A DNA stretch of 64,000 nucleotides from Parvularcula bermudensis HTCC2503 (GTDB taxonomy: Bacteria; Pseudomonadota; Alphaproteobacteria; Caulobacterales; Parvularculaceae), in contig NC_014414.1 of assembly GCF_000152825.2 (NCBI RefSeq), positions 1,240,001 to 1,304,000 of the forward strand. Reading direction: 5' to 3'. Below, one piece after another: positions 42,993 through 52,876 of this stretch (the stretch's first letter is position 1; every line of letters begins with the position of its first letter). Below the pieces are notes generated by a model. It saw only the letters and a list, made by a program, of their open reading frames with translations, did no database searches and was not told where the DNA came from. The translations under genes and the position numbers were made by a program.

Positions 42993-43099
42993 CCGTGGGG
43001 CGCGTTCATGCGCCAAGGAGCGAGGCGCCATTGAGAGCCGCCATTGAGGAGCCGTCGTGGCCCCCCCGTGGCGGGCGCGACAACCCTCCCATCGGGGTG

Positions 43100-45598
43100 T
43101 CAGAACCGTTCAAGCAGACGTTCGTAATAGCGCCGTTCCTGTTGCGGCAGGGAGGGATCGGACAGTCGAAGCCGAAGCTCATCGGTGAGCGCCCTGATCT
43201 GCGCGGGATCGCCAAGAGAGGGGATGGTGATGCCGGTGGCGCCATATCCGCCGAGAAGCCGTCCGAGGGGGTCGCGTCCCTGCCCCTCGCCATCGGTGCG
43301 TCCTCTTAACGCCTCGCCGGGCTCCCCATTTGGGCCTTCCCGCCCGGCTGCGGCGGCGAGGGCGGCGTCGGCCAGGGCATCGGCCCCTTCGCGCAACTCC
43401 CTTATCGCTTCTTCCTGGAGGAACTGGCTGGCGGATACTTCCCCGCGCCGCAGTGCCTCGGCGGCCCCCCGCATGGCCTGGGCGGCTTTTCCGAACGCGT
43501 CGGCGGCGTTGCCCTCGGCGGGGGGAGAGCCCCCCTTAAGGGCGTCGGACAGCGCTTGGGTGGCAGCGGTCAGACTGTCCTGGTCAGTGGCCAATCCCGA
43601 GGCGGGCCGCTCGCCTCGTCGGGCGGCGAACCCCTCATCGGCGAGGCGCCGTTGTCGATCGATCAGATCTCCCGCTTGATCGAGGGGGCTTGGCTCCCCC
43701 TTGCCCTGGCTGTCTCCGCCCGACCCTGCCGCCTGTTGACCTTGGCCGCTGGATTGTCCCGCGGCGCCCGACGATCCTCCGGCGCCGGATCCGCTGCGAG
43801 ATAATTGCATGTTTTCCAGCATCGCCTCGAGCTCCGCCAGCCGGGCTTGCGCTGCGGCATTGTCCCCCTGGCGGCGCAGGGCGGCAATTTCATTCAGAAT
43901 ATCATCGAGGTCGCGCGGAGCCACTTGCTCGGCCGTGCCCTCCGCTTCGGCGAAGCTGTCCTCTGACCCGGCGAGGGCGGCGAGATAGGCATTCATCGCG
44001 TCCCGCACATCCTCTACCAGGCGGTCGATTTCATCCGGGGTCGCCCCGCGCGACAGGGCATCACGGAGTGCTTGCTTTGCCGTGTCGAGGCGTTCCTTTG
44101 CACTGGTGATCGAGCTGTCTTCGAGCGCGAGGGCTAGAGGCCAGAAACTCTCGACAATCTCGTCGAGATGCTCACCCTCGCTCCGGTCAAGATCGTGAAA
44201 GGCACTGCGCAGCAGGAGATATTCGCTGGTATCGTCCGCAAAATTCTCCGGGGCAAAGGTCAGGGCCGCGAATAATTGCCGGGTCCGCCGCCAATGGGAC
44301 GGGGCCAGGGACAGGCTTTGCCGCGCTTCGACCACGGTCCGCGACAGGGGGTTGAAGAACAGCCGCGAGGGCAGCACCAGAGGCATGGTGTCGGTGGTCG
44401 CCGTCTGCTTGGCGCCATCGGTGATGCGAACGGCCATATCGACCGGCAATCCGGCCCAGGCATGATCGGTGAGGTCGATTTCCACCCGCCGGGCACCCGG
44501 CGGTCCGACCAAGCCCGGCAAGGGAATTGTTGCGGACGATGCCGCCGGCGCCGGAGAGGGCACATCGCGCCCCCTCACCAGCGCGGCGTCCTCGTCTCGT
44601 AAGGTGAGCATCAGGTCGGCGGCGGCGGCGCCGTACTCATCGTCGATGTCGACGGAGAGGAGCACGCGCCGTCCGCCAACTGTGTCGGGGGGGGAGCTAA
44701 AGCGAATGGCGGGGGGGCGATCGGGCAGAGCCTGCAAGGGAATAATAAGCTCCCGCCCGAACCCTTTCAACGCAACAGCCATGGGCGCGTCGGCCACAAG
44801 CTGGGACGTGCCGGGCTCTTCATCGTCCGAAGCGGTTTCCAAACGGCGAATACCCGCTTCGGAGGCAATGCGTACCGCGAGGGAGGCGGGCCGTCCATCG
44901 AGATGACTGGCTTTCACCGTCAATTGGCTGCCGGCGGGGACCGCCGCCACAGGAAGTGTGACATCGGCCAAGGGGTCGTCACGCAGGAGGAAACGGGGCG
45001 GAAGACCTGTATATTCGGGGGGGGTGATCCAGCTATTGAGGACGATCGGCGTGTCATTGGCCTGGCCGGGCCAAACGGCCCCTGTCAGACGGTTCATGCG
45101 GTCCGGCCCGGCGATCACGAGCCCGGTCGCAAGCAGCAGGGCAGCCATGAAGCGGAGATTGAAGGGATCGGTACGGTCAATGATCGCTTTCGGGCCGCCC
45201 GCTCTCGCCGCAGCGACTTTCGCCGTCAATCGCGCAAGATGGGCGGACCAGAGTGCCTGGCTTGCTTGGTCGCCGCCGCCGAGAGGTTCGTCGAGGAGAT
45301 CGGCAACCGTTCCTCGGGGCATGCCGCTGTCTTCTTCGAGGCGGCGCGAAGCGGCCTCCCAGGAGGGCAGGCGCATAAGGGACCGTAATCGAGCCCATTG
45401 CCACAGGATCGCGGTGAGGGTCGCTGCGAGGGCGGCGCCGTGCGCCCACCAGGGAACGACCTCCCAAACGCCGTAAAGCGCAAGGCCCATGAAAGCGGCG
45501 AGGATCGCGAAGGGCGGGACAAGCGCCGCATAGAGGCGCTCAAAGGTCAGGCGGCGATGGGCGCGCGCCAATTCCCGAAAGGGGGAGGCGGAGGTCAT
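43100..45598 (-). CDS. TIGR02302/DUF4175 large membrane protein
   Basis: An 832-residue protein with two N-terminal membrane helices (about 24-65) and a third near 145-165, then a long extracytoplasmic part. Blocks such as SWITPPEYTGLPP, DDEYGAAAADLMLT and SRLFFNPLSRTVVEARQ are typical of TIGR02302. The region about 500-700 is helical and Gln/Gly/Ser rich. The family is nearly confined to alphaproteobacteria and its job is unknown. ATG 45598 is clean. The nearest co-directional neighbour upstream is rmuC, 54 bases away. Confidence 0.9.
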   Translation of the reverse strand: MTSASPFRELARAHRRLTFERLYAALVPPFAILAAFMGLALYGVWEVVPWWAHGAALAATLTAILWQWARLRSLMRLPSWEAASRRLEEDSGMPRGTVADLLDEPLGGGDQASQALWSAHLARLTAKVAAARAGGPKAIIDRTDPFNLRFMAALLLATGLVIAGPDRMNRLTGAVWPGQANDTPIVLNSWITPPEYTGLPPRFLLRDDPLADVTLPVAAVPAGSQLTVKASHLDGRPASLAVRIASEAGIRRLETASDDEEPGTSQLVADAPMAVALKGFGRELIIPLQALPDRPPAIRFSSPPDTVGGRRVLLSVDIDDEYGAAAADLMLTLRDEDAALVRGRDVPSPAPAASSATIPLPGLVGPPGARRVEIDLTDHAWAGLPVDMAVRITDGAKQTATTDTMPLVLPSRLFFNPLSRTVVEARQSLSLAPSHWRRTRQLFAALTFAPENFADDTSEYLLLRSAFHDLDRSEGEHLDEIVESFWPLALALEDSSITSAKERLDTAKQALRDALSRGATPDEIDRLVEDVRDAMNAYLAALAGSEDSFAEAEGTAEQVAPRDLDDILNEIAALRRQGDNAAAQARLAELEAMLENMQLSRSGSGAGGSSGAAGQSSGQGQQAAGSGGDSQGKGEPSPLDQAGDLIDRQRRLADEGFAARRGERPASGLATDQDSLTAATQALSDALKGGSPPAEGNAADAFGKAAQAMRGAAEALRRGEVSASQFLQEEAIRELREGADALADAALAAAAGREGPNGEPGEALRGRTDGEGQGRDPLGRLLGGYGATGITIPSLGDPAQIRALTDELRLRLSDPSLPQQERRYYERLLERF

Positions 45599-45652
45599 GG
45601 CGTCATCCTACCCATGATGGCCATAACGTCACCTTGCCATCTGGAGAGACGA

Positions 45653-47056
45653 TCATGATAGGCGCCCGCGTTGTGGCGACCCCGGCTCGTCACTCTCCGA
45701 TTTGGCAATCCGCGGCTGAAGATCGAGGGAGGGAACCCCCTCGATAGCTTTGTCCGTGCCCGGCATTTCGTAGTCGGCGAAGCGCCGCGCTCGCGGCAGG
45801 ACACGGCTCTCCATATTCCCCACCAAACTATCATAATGCTTCACGGTCTGCGCGACGCTTTTCCCCAGTTGAAGGAGATAGGTGCTGGTTCCGCGCAGGG
45901 AGTCATAAAGGTCCCGCGCCAAGGCGGCGACCTCCCGCGCATTGTCCCCGGCTTTTTGCTGGCGCCAGGATTGGGCGATCGATTTCAAAATGGCCACCAG
46001 CGTCGCGGGGGTCGCAATCACAATATTTTTCTCCACCGCCTCTTGGAAAAGGCTGGGACGGGCCCCGATGGCGGCCGTGAAGAAGCTTTCCGCTGGCACG
46101 AAAAGGATCACGAAATCGAGGGCGTCATCCTTTTTGAGGGCTGCGGCGTAATCCTTGCCTGCCAATTGTTGCACATGGGTCCAGAGTGCTTTGGCATGGG
46201 CGGCGTGCGCCGCGTCTCGGCGGTCTTCGTCGCCGCCGCTTTCCACCGCCGTAAACCATTCGGCCATGGGCGCTTTTGAATCGATGGCCACCATCCTCTC
46301 TCCGGGGAGCCGGACGACCATGTCGGGCTGTTTGCGGCGCCCATCCTCATCGACGACGCCGAATTGCTCGTCGAAATCGCAATAGGGGGACATACCTGTC
46401 ATCTCCACGACATTGCGCAAGGTGGTCTCTCCCCATCGTCCGCGTGTTTTAGGGCCGGCCTTGAGGGCGGCGGAGAGGGTTCGTGCCTCGGCCTGAACGG
46501 CGCTTGTCTGTGCGGCGAGGGACTGAATTTCTCCGGACAAATGCCCGCGCGCCTTGACCTGGTCCTCGCGCAATTCCTTCAACCCCTGTTCGTAGCGCGA
46601 CAAGGTTTCTCGCATGGGCTTGAGAAGGTCACCGACCGAGCGCGCATATCCCTCTGCCTCGGCTTTGGCGCGTAGCTGCTGTTGATCGAAATTGGCTTTG
46701 GCTTCGCGCAGGAGACCATCGCTCGCTTCACGGAGCAGACGTTGGGAGAGGGATCGAAACCGATCCTCAAACCCGTCGCGCTCCTGCTGGAATTGTCGCT
46801 CTCGCTCTTCCAGTCGGGCTTGAAGCACCGCCTCGCGCCGCTCCGCCTCCTCCCGGCGCGACCGCTCCCGATCCCGGTCATCGCGTGCCGACAGCAACTC
46901 ATCGCGCTCTCGACTGCAGCGGTCATAGGCCTGCCGCAGGGCGTCGCGCTCGCGAAGGCCCCGCCGCACGGAGAGCCGGAAATAGACGGCCGCCGCAATG
47001 CCGATGGCGGCAAGGAGGAGGGCGAGGGGAAACCAGAAAGACGACATCAGATCCAT
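45653..47056 (-). CDS. rmuC: DNA recombination protein RmuC
   Basis: A 467-residue protein with an N-terminal membrane anchor (about 8-26), a coiled-coil of about 150 residues and the RmuC nuclease-like core (KTRGRWGETTLRNVVEMTGM, PDMVVRLPGERMVAIDSKAPM, FVPAESFFTAAI, ATPATLVAILKSIAQSWRQ). It is implicated in limiting sequence inversions during recombination. ATG 47056 is chosen; a GTG sits immediately before it. The acidic and lysine residues of the PD-(D/E)XK-like core (PDMVV, DSKAP) are kept. Confidence 0.92.
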   Translation of the reverse strand: MDLMSSFWFPLALLLAAIGIAAAVYFRLSVRRGLRERDALRQAYDRCSRERDELLSARDDRDRERSRREEAERREAVLQARLEERERQFQQERDGFEDRFRSLSQRLLREASDGLLREAKANFDQQQLRAKAEAEGYARSVGDLLKPMRETLSRYEQGLKELREDQVKARGHLSGEIQSLAAQTSAVQAEARTLSAALKAGPKTRGRWGETTLRNVVEMTGMSPYCDFDEQFGVVDEDGRRKQPDMVVRLPGERMVAIDSKAPMAEWFTAVESGGDEDRRDAAHAAHAKALWTHVQQLAGKDYAAALKKDDALDFVILFVPAESFFTAAIGARPSLFQEAVEKNIVIATPATLVAILKSIAQSWRQQKAGDNAREVAALARDLYDSLRGTSTYLLQLGKSVAQTVKHYDSLVGNMESRVLPRARRFADYEMPGTDKAIEGVPSLDLQPRIAKSESDEPGSPQRGRLS

Positions 47057-47135
47057 CACTCTAGTCTGACATGCTTTGCATGTTCGCGCAATGTTCTATT
47101 TCCCCCCATCTCTCGGAGGCGGCCTTCTCGGCGCC

Positions 47136-47930
47136 TTAGTCGCTGGGGAGCACTTTGATCTCATAGAGGTGAGCCCAATTCTTGCCGGTCACCATCAGAC
47201 GCCCATTCTCTTCGTCATAGGCAATTCCATTCAGGACATCGTCATTCGGGTCGCGGCGGTCCGGTTCGAGGCCCCGGAGGTCGACAAGTCCCGTCGCGAT
47301 CCCGGTGGCCGGGTCTATGCGGGCGATGAAGTCGGTGAGCCATATATTGGCCCAGATTTCCCCCTCGACCCATTCGAGCTCGTTAAGGCGCGTCAATGGC
47401 CGGCCATTGAGGGTAACGGCCAAACTGCCGATCGGGGCAAAGGTGGTGGGATCGAGGAAGCGGAGCCTATCCGACCCATCCGACAGGATCAGACGATCGC
47501 CGTCATAGGTCAGCCCCCAGCCTTCGCCGTCGATGGGGAAGCGGGATTTCAGATCGAAACTCTCTCTATCATGGACAAAGCCGATGCCGCTGCGCCAGGT
47601 CAGGGAGACGATATGGTCGCCGACCGCCGTCGACCCTTCGCCGAACACGGTCTCCGGCAAGGGGTGACGCTTCGCCTCAACCTCTCCAAGGCCGTGGCGG
47701 ATCAGCGCCGACTGACCAACCCGTCCGGTACTCTCGTAAAGGACCCCATCGGCGAAGAAGAGCCCTTGGGTGAAATCCCTCCGGCCGTGGGGATGAACGG
47801 CTACCACCTCCACCGTGCTGACAGTGGGGCGGACAGGGGGGGCCTCACCGGCTGCCAAGGCCCCCTCTGCGGACTGGGCTCCAGTAAAAAGAAAGGCGAG
47901 AAGACCGAAAAAGGCGGGAGCAGAGATCAT
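47136..47930 (-). CDS. Glutaminyl-peptide cyclotransferase (bacterial/plant type)
   Basis: A 264-residue exported beta-propeller enzyme. A signal peptide (MISAPAFFGLLAFLFTGAQS) is followed by the family blocks DFTQGLFFADGVLYESTG, EGWGLTYDGDRLILSDGSDRL, LNELEWVEGEIWANIW and VLNGIAYDEENGRLMVTGK. It converts N-terminal glutamine to pyroglutamate, which protects exported proteins. ATG 47930 starts the signal; further upstream in-frame codons lie within the Rieske gene. Probably last gene of a three-gene operon. Confidence 0.9.
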   Translation of the reverse strand: MISAPAFFGLLAFLFTGAQSAEGALAAGEAPPVRPTVSTVEVVAVHPHGRRDFTQGLFFADGVLYESTGRVGQSALIRHGLGEVEAKRHPLPETVFGEGSTAVGDHIVSLTWRSGIGFVHDRESFDLKSRFPIDGEGWGLTYDGDRLILSDGSDRLRFLDPTTFAPIGSLAVTLNGRPLTRLNELEWVEGEIWANIWLTDFIARIDPATGIATGLVDLRGLEPDRRDPNDDVLNGIAYDEENGRLMVTGKNWAHLYEIKVLPSD

Positions 47931-47964
47931 GGTCGTGGGTCCGATAGGCAAGGGAGGGGGCGTA

Positions 47965-49086
47965 TCAGGTTCGCCATCTGAGAACCGCCGGTTCGAGAGG
48001 GTTGATGAACGCCTCCCCCTGGTCCTTTTCGGCATAGGCCCGTTTGAGCTTGAGATACCACTGCGCCAACCGATCCGGCTCTCCAAGATAGAGCATCGGG
48101 ACATCCTGGCGCTGCAGATTGTCATTTTGAAGGCGGAGGATCCGTCCATCCTGTGACAGGAACCGGCGAGCCAGGGGGAGGGTCAACGGCTTAAGAAGGC
48201 TGAGCAGCGGCATGTCCCAGAAGAACATCTGGGTAATCACCGCGGTCTCATGCTCAAGCGGCGTGATCGCCGTTAATCCGAGAATGGTGTAGCGGTCGTT
48301 CTTGATCAGCTCGAACCGCAATCCCGGTAAGCGGAACTCGATTTCCGTGGTGGCCGCCCCGCCGATCAAACGATAGGCCCGTCCATTGCGTGAAGGACGG
48401 TGCGGTTTCATTCGAAACCCCATGGCTGTCGGCTCGTAGTCTTTGATCTTTTCAGCCGCCTCACCGGGGTCGCGCCAAAACCATTGGCGGTGGACGAATG
48501 GGGTATGGGCAGGGTCGACCAACCCGATCACCGCCTCATCATAGGGGCCTTCGGCTTGGGCGGTGATGACCATTTTCGGCCGGGCTCCCGGAACGCCGGG
48601 GGGCAGGGCCGGCGGGGGCGGTAGGGCGTCGCCGCTGTGACGGCCCGCCGGGATGAATATCCATACAAGCCCCCTTTCTTCGTGGATGGGATAATCCGCG
48701 ACCTTGATTCCGTCCGCGCGGGCGGGGTCCTCGGCGCTGAGGGCGGGAACCTTGCGGCATTGTCCGCTGCTGAGGGCAAAGCGCCACCCGTGATAGGGAC
48801 ATTCGAGACAGGCCGTGCCGTCCTCGTCGACAATTCGGCCCCCAGAGAGCGGCGCGGCGCGGTGGGCGCATCGATCCGCCAGCGCGAACAAGGCGCCGCC
48901 GGGGTCGCGGGCGAAGACGATAGGACGGCCCATCAGGACCATCCGCTGCGGCTGTTTTGCGCTAAAATGAGAGGACAGCCCGGCAAAATACCAGATATCC
49001 GTGAGGGGGGCGCGGCCCCGGGCCCTGGCGAGGGCCGAGGCGTCCGCTGAGGTCGCGTCGGGGGCGGACAATGGGGGCTGGTTCAT
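47965..49086 (-). CDS. Rieske non-heme iron oxygenase, alpha subunit
   Basis: A 373-residue oxygenase of the PaO/vanillate demethylase type. The Rieske 2Fe-2S ligands are in CAHRAAPL and CPYHGWRF. The mononuclear iron site is LVDPAHTPFVHRQW, with two His, and a later acid. The C-terminal domain is of the VanA type. The substrate is unknown; demethylation or ring hydroxylation is possible. It needs a reductase that is not in this window. ATG 49086 overlaps the stop of the hydrolase gene upstream (ATGA), so the two may act in one catabolic route. Confidence 0.88.
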   Translation of the reverse strand: MNQPPLSAPDATSADASALARARGRAPLTDIWYFAGLSSHFSAKQPQRMVLMGRPIVFARDPGGALFALADRCAHRAAPLSGGRIVDEDGTACLECPYHGWRFALSSGQCRKVPALSAEDPARADGIKVADYPIHEERGLVWIFIPAGRHSGDALPPPPALPPGVPGARPKMVITAQAEGPYDEAVIGLVDPAHTPFVHRQWFWRDPGEAAEKIKDYEPTAMGFRMKPHRPSRNGRAYRLIGGAATTEIEFRLPGLRFELIKNDRYTILGLTAITPLEHETAVITQMFFWDMPLLSLLKPLTLPLARRFLSQDGRILRLQNDNLQRQDVPMLYLGEPDRLAQWYLKLKRAYAEKDQGEAFINPLEPAVLRWRT

Positions 49087-49850
49087 GACGCAATCTCAGC
49101 CATCGCGGTCAGCAGCGTGGCGATATCGCTGTCGCGCGACAGGCGATGGTCGCCGCCTTTGATAAACCGCACGATCATGTCCTCCGCCTCCAGATGGTCC
49201 GCGAGACGGAGGACATGCCCCGGGGGCACCACATCGTCGGCGAGACCTGAGAGGATGCGCACGGGACACCCTGCTTGGAGGGGGGCGTTGAGCACCCGGT
49301 GCTGGGCCCCATCCTCGAATAAATACCGCGTATAGATCATCACAAAGCCCTCATCGCCCGGGATTTCGAGCCGGCCTTCGCGCTGAAGGCGGGCCCAATC
49401 CTCCTCGCTCCATTGCGTCGGCGTCAGCTCGGTGGCGAAATCCGGCGCCGGCGCGATCAGCACCAGACCGGCAATCGGCACCCGCCGCCCCCGCAGGAGG
49501 AGGAGGGCGATCCACGCCCCCATGGAGGAGCCCACAAGGATTTGCGGCCCCCGGGTCAGGGCCGCGATGGCCGCCGCCGCATCCTCGGTCCATCGTCCAA
49601 CGGCGCCTGCCTCGAAATCGCCAGGGCTTTCGCCGCATCCAGAGTAATCAAAGCGCAGCGAGTCGCGCCCCCGGTCGGCCGCGAAGTGTGCCATAGCCGT
49701 CGCTTTGCCGCCCAGCATGTCCGAGCCATAGCCGGGCAGCCACACAAGGCCGGGGCCTGTGGGCGCCCCTCGGGGCTGTCGCCGCCGATAGGCGAGGGGC
49801 CCATGGGGACCGTCGAAAAAGGCGGGCGCATCGGTGATCTTGTCGTCCAT
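49083..49850 (-). CDS. Alpha/beta hydrolase
   Basis: A 255-residue soluble hydrolase. The nucleophile elbow is VGSSMGAW, acid in LADDVVPP, His in KGGDHRLS. Blocks WLPGYGSDMLGGKA and DYSGCGESPGDFE fit palmitoyl-protein-thioesterase-like or BAAT-like esterases. ATG 49850 begins MDDKITDAPAFFDG; an upstream in-frame start at 49892 is possible. It heads the operon with the Rieske oxygenase and the cyclotransferase. Substrate unknown. Confidence 0.87.
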   Translation of the reverse strand: MDDKITDAPAFFDGPHGPLAYRRRQPRGAPTGPGLVWLPGYGSDMLGGKATAMAHFAADRGRDSLRFDYSGCGESPGDFEAGAVGRWTEDAAAAIAALTRGPQILVGSSMGAWIALLLLRGRRVPIAGLVLIAPAPDFATELTPTQWSEEDWARLQREGRLEIPGDEGFVMIYTRYLFEDGAQHRVLNAPLQAGCPVRILSGLADDVVPPGHVLRLADHLEAEDMIVRFIKGGDHRLSRDSDIATLLTAMAEIAS

Positions 49851-49935
49851 CTCTTGGGTGTCTACCGCAAGTCCGATGCGAGACAATCCCACGCCCCCGG
49901 CCGCCGCCCTTCAAGGAGGGTCTGATCCTCACGGA

Positions 49936-51093
49936 ATGCCCGATCTTCGTGGAGTCACTGTGCTTCAGGTCATCCCGACGCTGGAGACCGGCGGGGCCGA
50001 GCGGACCACGCTTGAGGTGGGGCGGGCGCTGATTACGGCTGGGGCCCGGTCGCTTGTGGTTTCTGAGGGGGGCCCCCTGGTCGAGAGCCTTGTCGCCGAG
50101 GGCACCGAGCATGTCTCCCTTCCGGTGGCCAGCAAGAACCCATTGCTCCTGGCGAGCAACGGGACGGCCTTGCGCCGGTTGATTGCGGCGGAGGGGGTCG
50201 ATCTCATTCATGCGCGGTCCCGCGCCCCGGCCTGGTCGGCCTTGATGGCGGCGCGCGGGGCGAAGATCCCCTTTGTCACCACCTATCACGGCATTTATTC
50301 CGGGCGGACGGCGCCGAAGCGTCTCTACAATTCCGTGATGGCCCGTGGCGATGCTGTCATTGCCAATTCCGCCTATACCGCGGCGGCGGTCGCGCGCCTT
50401 TATGGGGCGAAGCCCTGGTTTCCCCCCGCGGCGCGCTTTGTCACCATCCCCAGGGGGGCGGATCTCTCCCTCTTCGACCCCGACCAGGTCACCGCCGCGC
50501 AACGCGCCGCGGCATTGGCGGCCTTTGGGGGAGAGGGGGCGTTTCGGGTGCTGATGCCGGGGCGGCTGACATCGTGGAAGGGGCAGGAGGATGTGGTCGA
50601 GGCCGTGGCGCAGTTACGCCCCGATGGGGAACCCCCTCTCCGGGTTGTGCTGATCGGCAGTGCCCAGGGGCGGGACGCCTATGAGGACAGCCTTGAGCGC
50701 AGGATTTCCGACCTCGGGATCAGCGATATCGTGCATATCCATGGCCATTGGGACGACATGCCCGCCGCCTATGATTGGGCCGATGTGACCCTTTCGGCCT
50801 CTCGTCGGCCCGAAGCTTTTGGCCGCGTCGCCGTCGAGGCACAGGCGATGGGCTGCCCGGTGATCGCCACGGCCCATGGCGGCAGCCTTGAAACCGTCGA
50901 CCCGGCCCATGGCGGCACCCTTGTGCCCCCGTCTGCACCCGACGCGTTAAGCGCGGCGTTGGCGCAAATGCTGCAACGCCCCCCTGCCGATCGAGAGGCC
51001 ATGGGGGCGGTGGCCCGCCGCCGGATTTTGAGGGAATTCTCGATCGAAGCGATGACGTCAGCGACCTTATCGGTGTATAGGGCAGTATTATAG
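49936..51093 (+). CDS. Family 4 glycosyltransferase
   Basis: A 385-residue GT-B fold enzyme. N-terminal VLQVIPTLETGGAERTTLEVGRAL is the acceptor-domain start with the GGAE loop. The donor domain has VLMPGRLTSWKGQEDVVEA and the retaining-enzyme EX7E region RRPEAFGRVAVEAQAMGCPVIAT. It transfers a sugar from a nucleotide donor, probably in LPS or exopolysaccharide. The AAGGAGGG upstream is 15 bases from ATG 49936, longer than ideal, but no other start suits. The heptosyltransferase-like gene follows by eight bases. Confidence 0.88.
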   Translation: MPDLRGVTVLQVIPTLETGGAERTTLEVGRALITAGARSLVVSEGGPLVESLVAEGTEHVSLPVASKNPLLLASNGTALRRLIAAEGVDLIHARSRAPAWSALMAARGAKIPFVTTYHGIYSGRTAPKRLYNSVMARGDAVIANSAYTAAAVARLYGAKPWFPPAARFVTIPRGADLSLFDPDQVTAAQRAAALAAFGGEGAFRVLMPGRLTSWKGQEDVVEAVAQLRPDGEPPLRVVLIGSAQGRDAYEDSLERRISDLGISDIVHIHGHWDDMPAAYDWADVTLSASRRPEAFGRVAVEAQAMGCPVIATAHGGSLETVDPAHGGTLVPPSAPDALSAALAQMLQRPPADREAMGAVARRRILREFSIEAMTSATLSVYRAVL

Positions 51094-51101
51094 GGGACAG
51101 G

Positions 51102-52121
51102 ATGGCTCGGCAGATGGCGGGAACCCGTATTTTGGTCATCAAGCAGGAAGGTCTCCGCCAGTTCGTCGAGGCCGAGCCTGCCTTCAGTACGATTCGGAAA
51201 AACCATCCCGACGCGCCGATCGACCTGCTGACGAGTCCTCTTTTCGGTCAATTGTCAAAAGGGGCCCCTTATTTCGATCGGGTCCTGGCGGCGGGGTCCT
51301 TTGCCGACAAGCCAGCCCAGAAGGAGCTGGCGGCGCAGCTGAAACGCATCGGATACGCCCAGATCTATGACCTCGACGGGACCCGCGCGACCTTGGACCT
51401 CAAGGGCCTTTTGGCGTCGCGGCGCGGCCCGAAATGGGTTGGCCCCCGCCGGCCGATCCTGCGGGCGATGTCGCGTGAGGCCGGGGGGGTCGCCGGCGGC
51501 GTGATGCGAAAGCTGCTGGCCGATGCCGATCTTGAGGTGGACGATCGCCTGCCTGACCTGCGCTGGGCCCTCAACGGCCGTAAGGATGCCGCCACCATGC
51601 GGCCCGAATGGTTCGGCATCAGCGGGCCTTTCGCCCTTATTTTGCCGTCCGAGTCGCCGGCGAAGCACTGGTCCGCCGACGCCTATGCCGATATCGCCAA
51701 GGCCTTGCGGGAAGAGGGGCTGTCAAGCGTCGTTCTGGGGGGAGAGCATCTTGCCCCCTTGGCGGCGGCCATCGCCGACAAGGCGGCGGAAAAGGGCCGG
51801 ACGGTTACCGCCGCCCCCGCGGTCATCGACCTTACGGGCAAGGCCGACCTGGCCCAAATGACGATGCTGGCCAATGAATGTGCGTTCTTTGTCGGCGAAT
51901 TGTCCGACACGCTGCATCTCTGCCTTGCCGTGGGCGTCCCCGGCGTCGTTGTGATGAGCACGCAGGAGACCGGCGACGACGATGGACTGTTCGGTCGCAA
52001 TGTCGTCAAGGTCACCGCCGATCATCTCGATCAGATACGGTCGGATACGGTCATTACCATGCTTCGAAATATGGGGCTGATCGAAAAATCCATCCCCCAA
52101 CTGGCCAGCGGGGGCCGTTGA
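51102..52121 (+). CDS. Family 9 glycosyltransferase (heptosyltransferase-like)
   Basis: A 339-residue ADP-heptose:LPS heptosyltransferase-type enzyme. It begins RILVIKQEGLRQFVEAEPAFSTIRKNHPDAPIDLLTSP, the family N-terminus, although the usual LGD is EGL. The donor domain contains LILPSESPAKHWSADAYADIA and the glycine-containing VIDLTGKADLAQMTMLA. It probably adds a core sugar during LPS assembly together with the gene upstream. AGGGGACAGG precedes ATG 51102. Confidence 0.87.
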   Translation: MARQMAGTRILVIKQEGLRQFVEAEPAFSTIRKNHPDAPIDLLTSPLFGQLSKGAPYFDRVLAAGSFADKPAQKELAAQLKRIGYAQIYDLDGTRATLDLKGLLASRRGPKWVGPRRPILRAMSREAGGVAGGVMRKLLADADLEVDDRLPDLRWALNGRKDAATMRPEWFGISGPFALILPSESPAKHWSADAYADIAKALREEGLSSVVLGGEHLAPLAAAIADKAAEKGRTVTAAPAVIDLTGKADLAQMTMLANECAFFVGELSDTLHLCLAVGVPGVVVMSTQETGDDDGLFGRNVVKVTADHLDQIRSDTVITMLRNMGLIEKSIPQLASGGR

Positions 52122-52268
52122 GGGCCTATTTCCGGGCGACCTTTCGCGTTCGCGGAATTGAAACCTCTCTCGTCAACAGTTATTTTATGATGTGAGGGGT
52201 GGCGTCCGGGCCATCAATCTGGCCTATGCGGCGCCTCTCAACTATTTCGCTGGAGAAGGAAAAAGACC

Positions 52269-52808
52269 ATCGCGCGCAGACCCATGAACGTGACCCCGCC
52301 TAAACAAACGGGGCCGCGTGTGAACGAAAAGATCCGAGCCGCCAACGTTCTCCTCATCGATGAAGAGGGTGAAAAACGAGGGCCAATGCCCCTGGAGGAG
52401 GCCCTCGGTCTCGCTACGGAAGCCAAGCTTGACCTCGTTGAGGTGGCGTCAGGAAACGACACACCGGTCTGCAAGCTCATGGACTATGGGAAGTTCAAGT
52501 ACCAGCAGCAGAAGAAAAAGGCCGAGGCGAAGAAAAAGCAAAAAGTCGTCGAGATCAAAGAGATCAAGATGCGGCCGAATATCGATAAGCACGATTACGA
52601 AGTGAAGACGAAGGCCATGCGGCGCTTCTTCGACGAGGGTGACAAAGTGAAAGTCACCTTGCGGTTCCGGGGGCGCGAGATGGCCCACCAGGAACGGGGC
52701 ATGGAGCTTCTCAATCGCGTCCGAGAGGATTTCGAGGGCACGACAAAGGTCGAGGCGATGCCAAAACTCGAAGGGCGGCAGATGATGATGGTCCTGGCCC
52801 CCCGCTAG
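52269..52808 (+). CDS. infC: Translation initiation factor IF-3, AUC start codon
   Basis: A 179-residue factor that binds the 30S subunit and checks initiator tRNA. Domains: N-terminal about 10-80 ([17 protein letters not shown]), lysine-rich linker 81-100, C-terminal 100-178 ([25 protein letters not shown]). I place the start at ATC 52269, giving [19 protein letters not shown], the alphaproteobacterial IF-3 N-terminus; AAGGA (52256-52260) is eight bases upstream. The first ATG, 52284, lacks a ribosome site at proper distance. Rare start codons are the basis of infC self-control in bacteria, as with AUU in E. coli. Confidence 0.92.
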   Translation: MARRPMNVTPPKQTGPRVNEKIRAANVLLIDEEGEKRGPMPLEEALGLATEAKLDLVEVASGNDTPVCKLMDYGKFKYQQQKKKAEAKKKQKVVEIKEIKMRPNIDKHDYEVKTKAMRRFFDEGDKVKVTLRFRGREMAHQERGMELLNRVREDFEGTTKVEAMPKLEGRQMMMVLAPR

Positions 52809-52876
52809 GACGGGCCCGCCGCCACTTTCCGGCGCTTGCGCCCTCCCAAGGGCATCGACCCGCATCCATCGCCATG

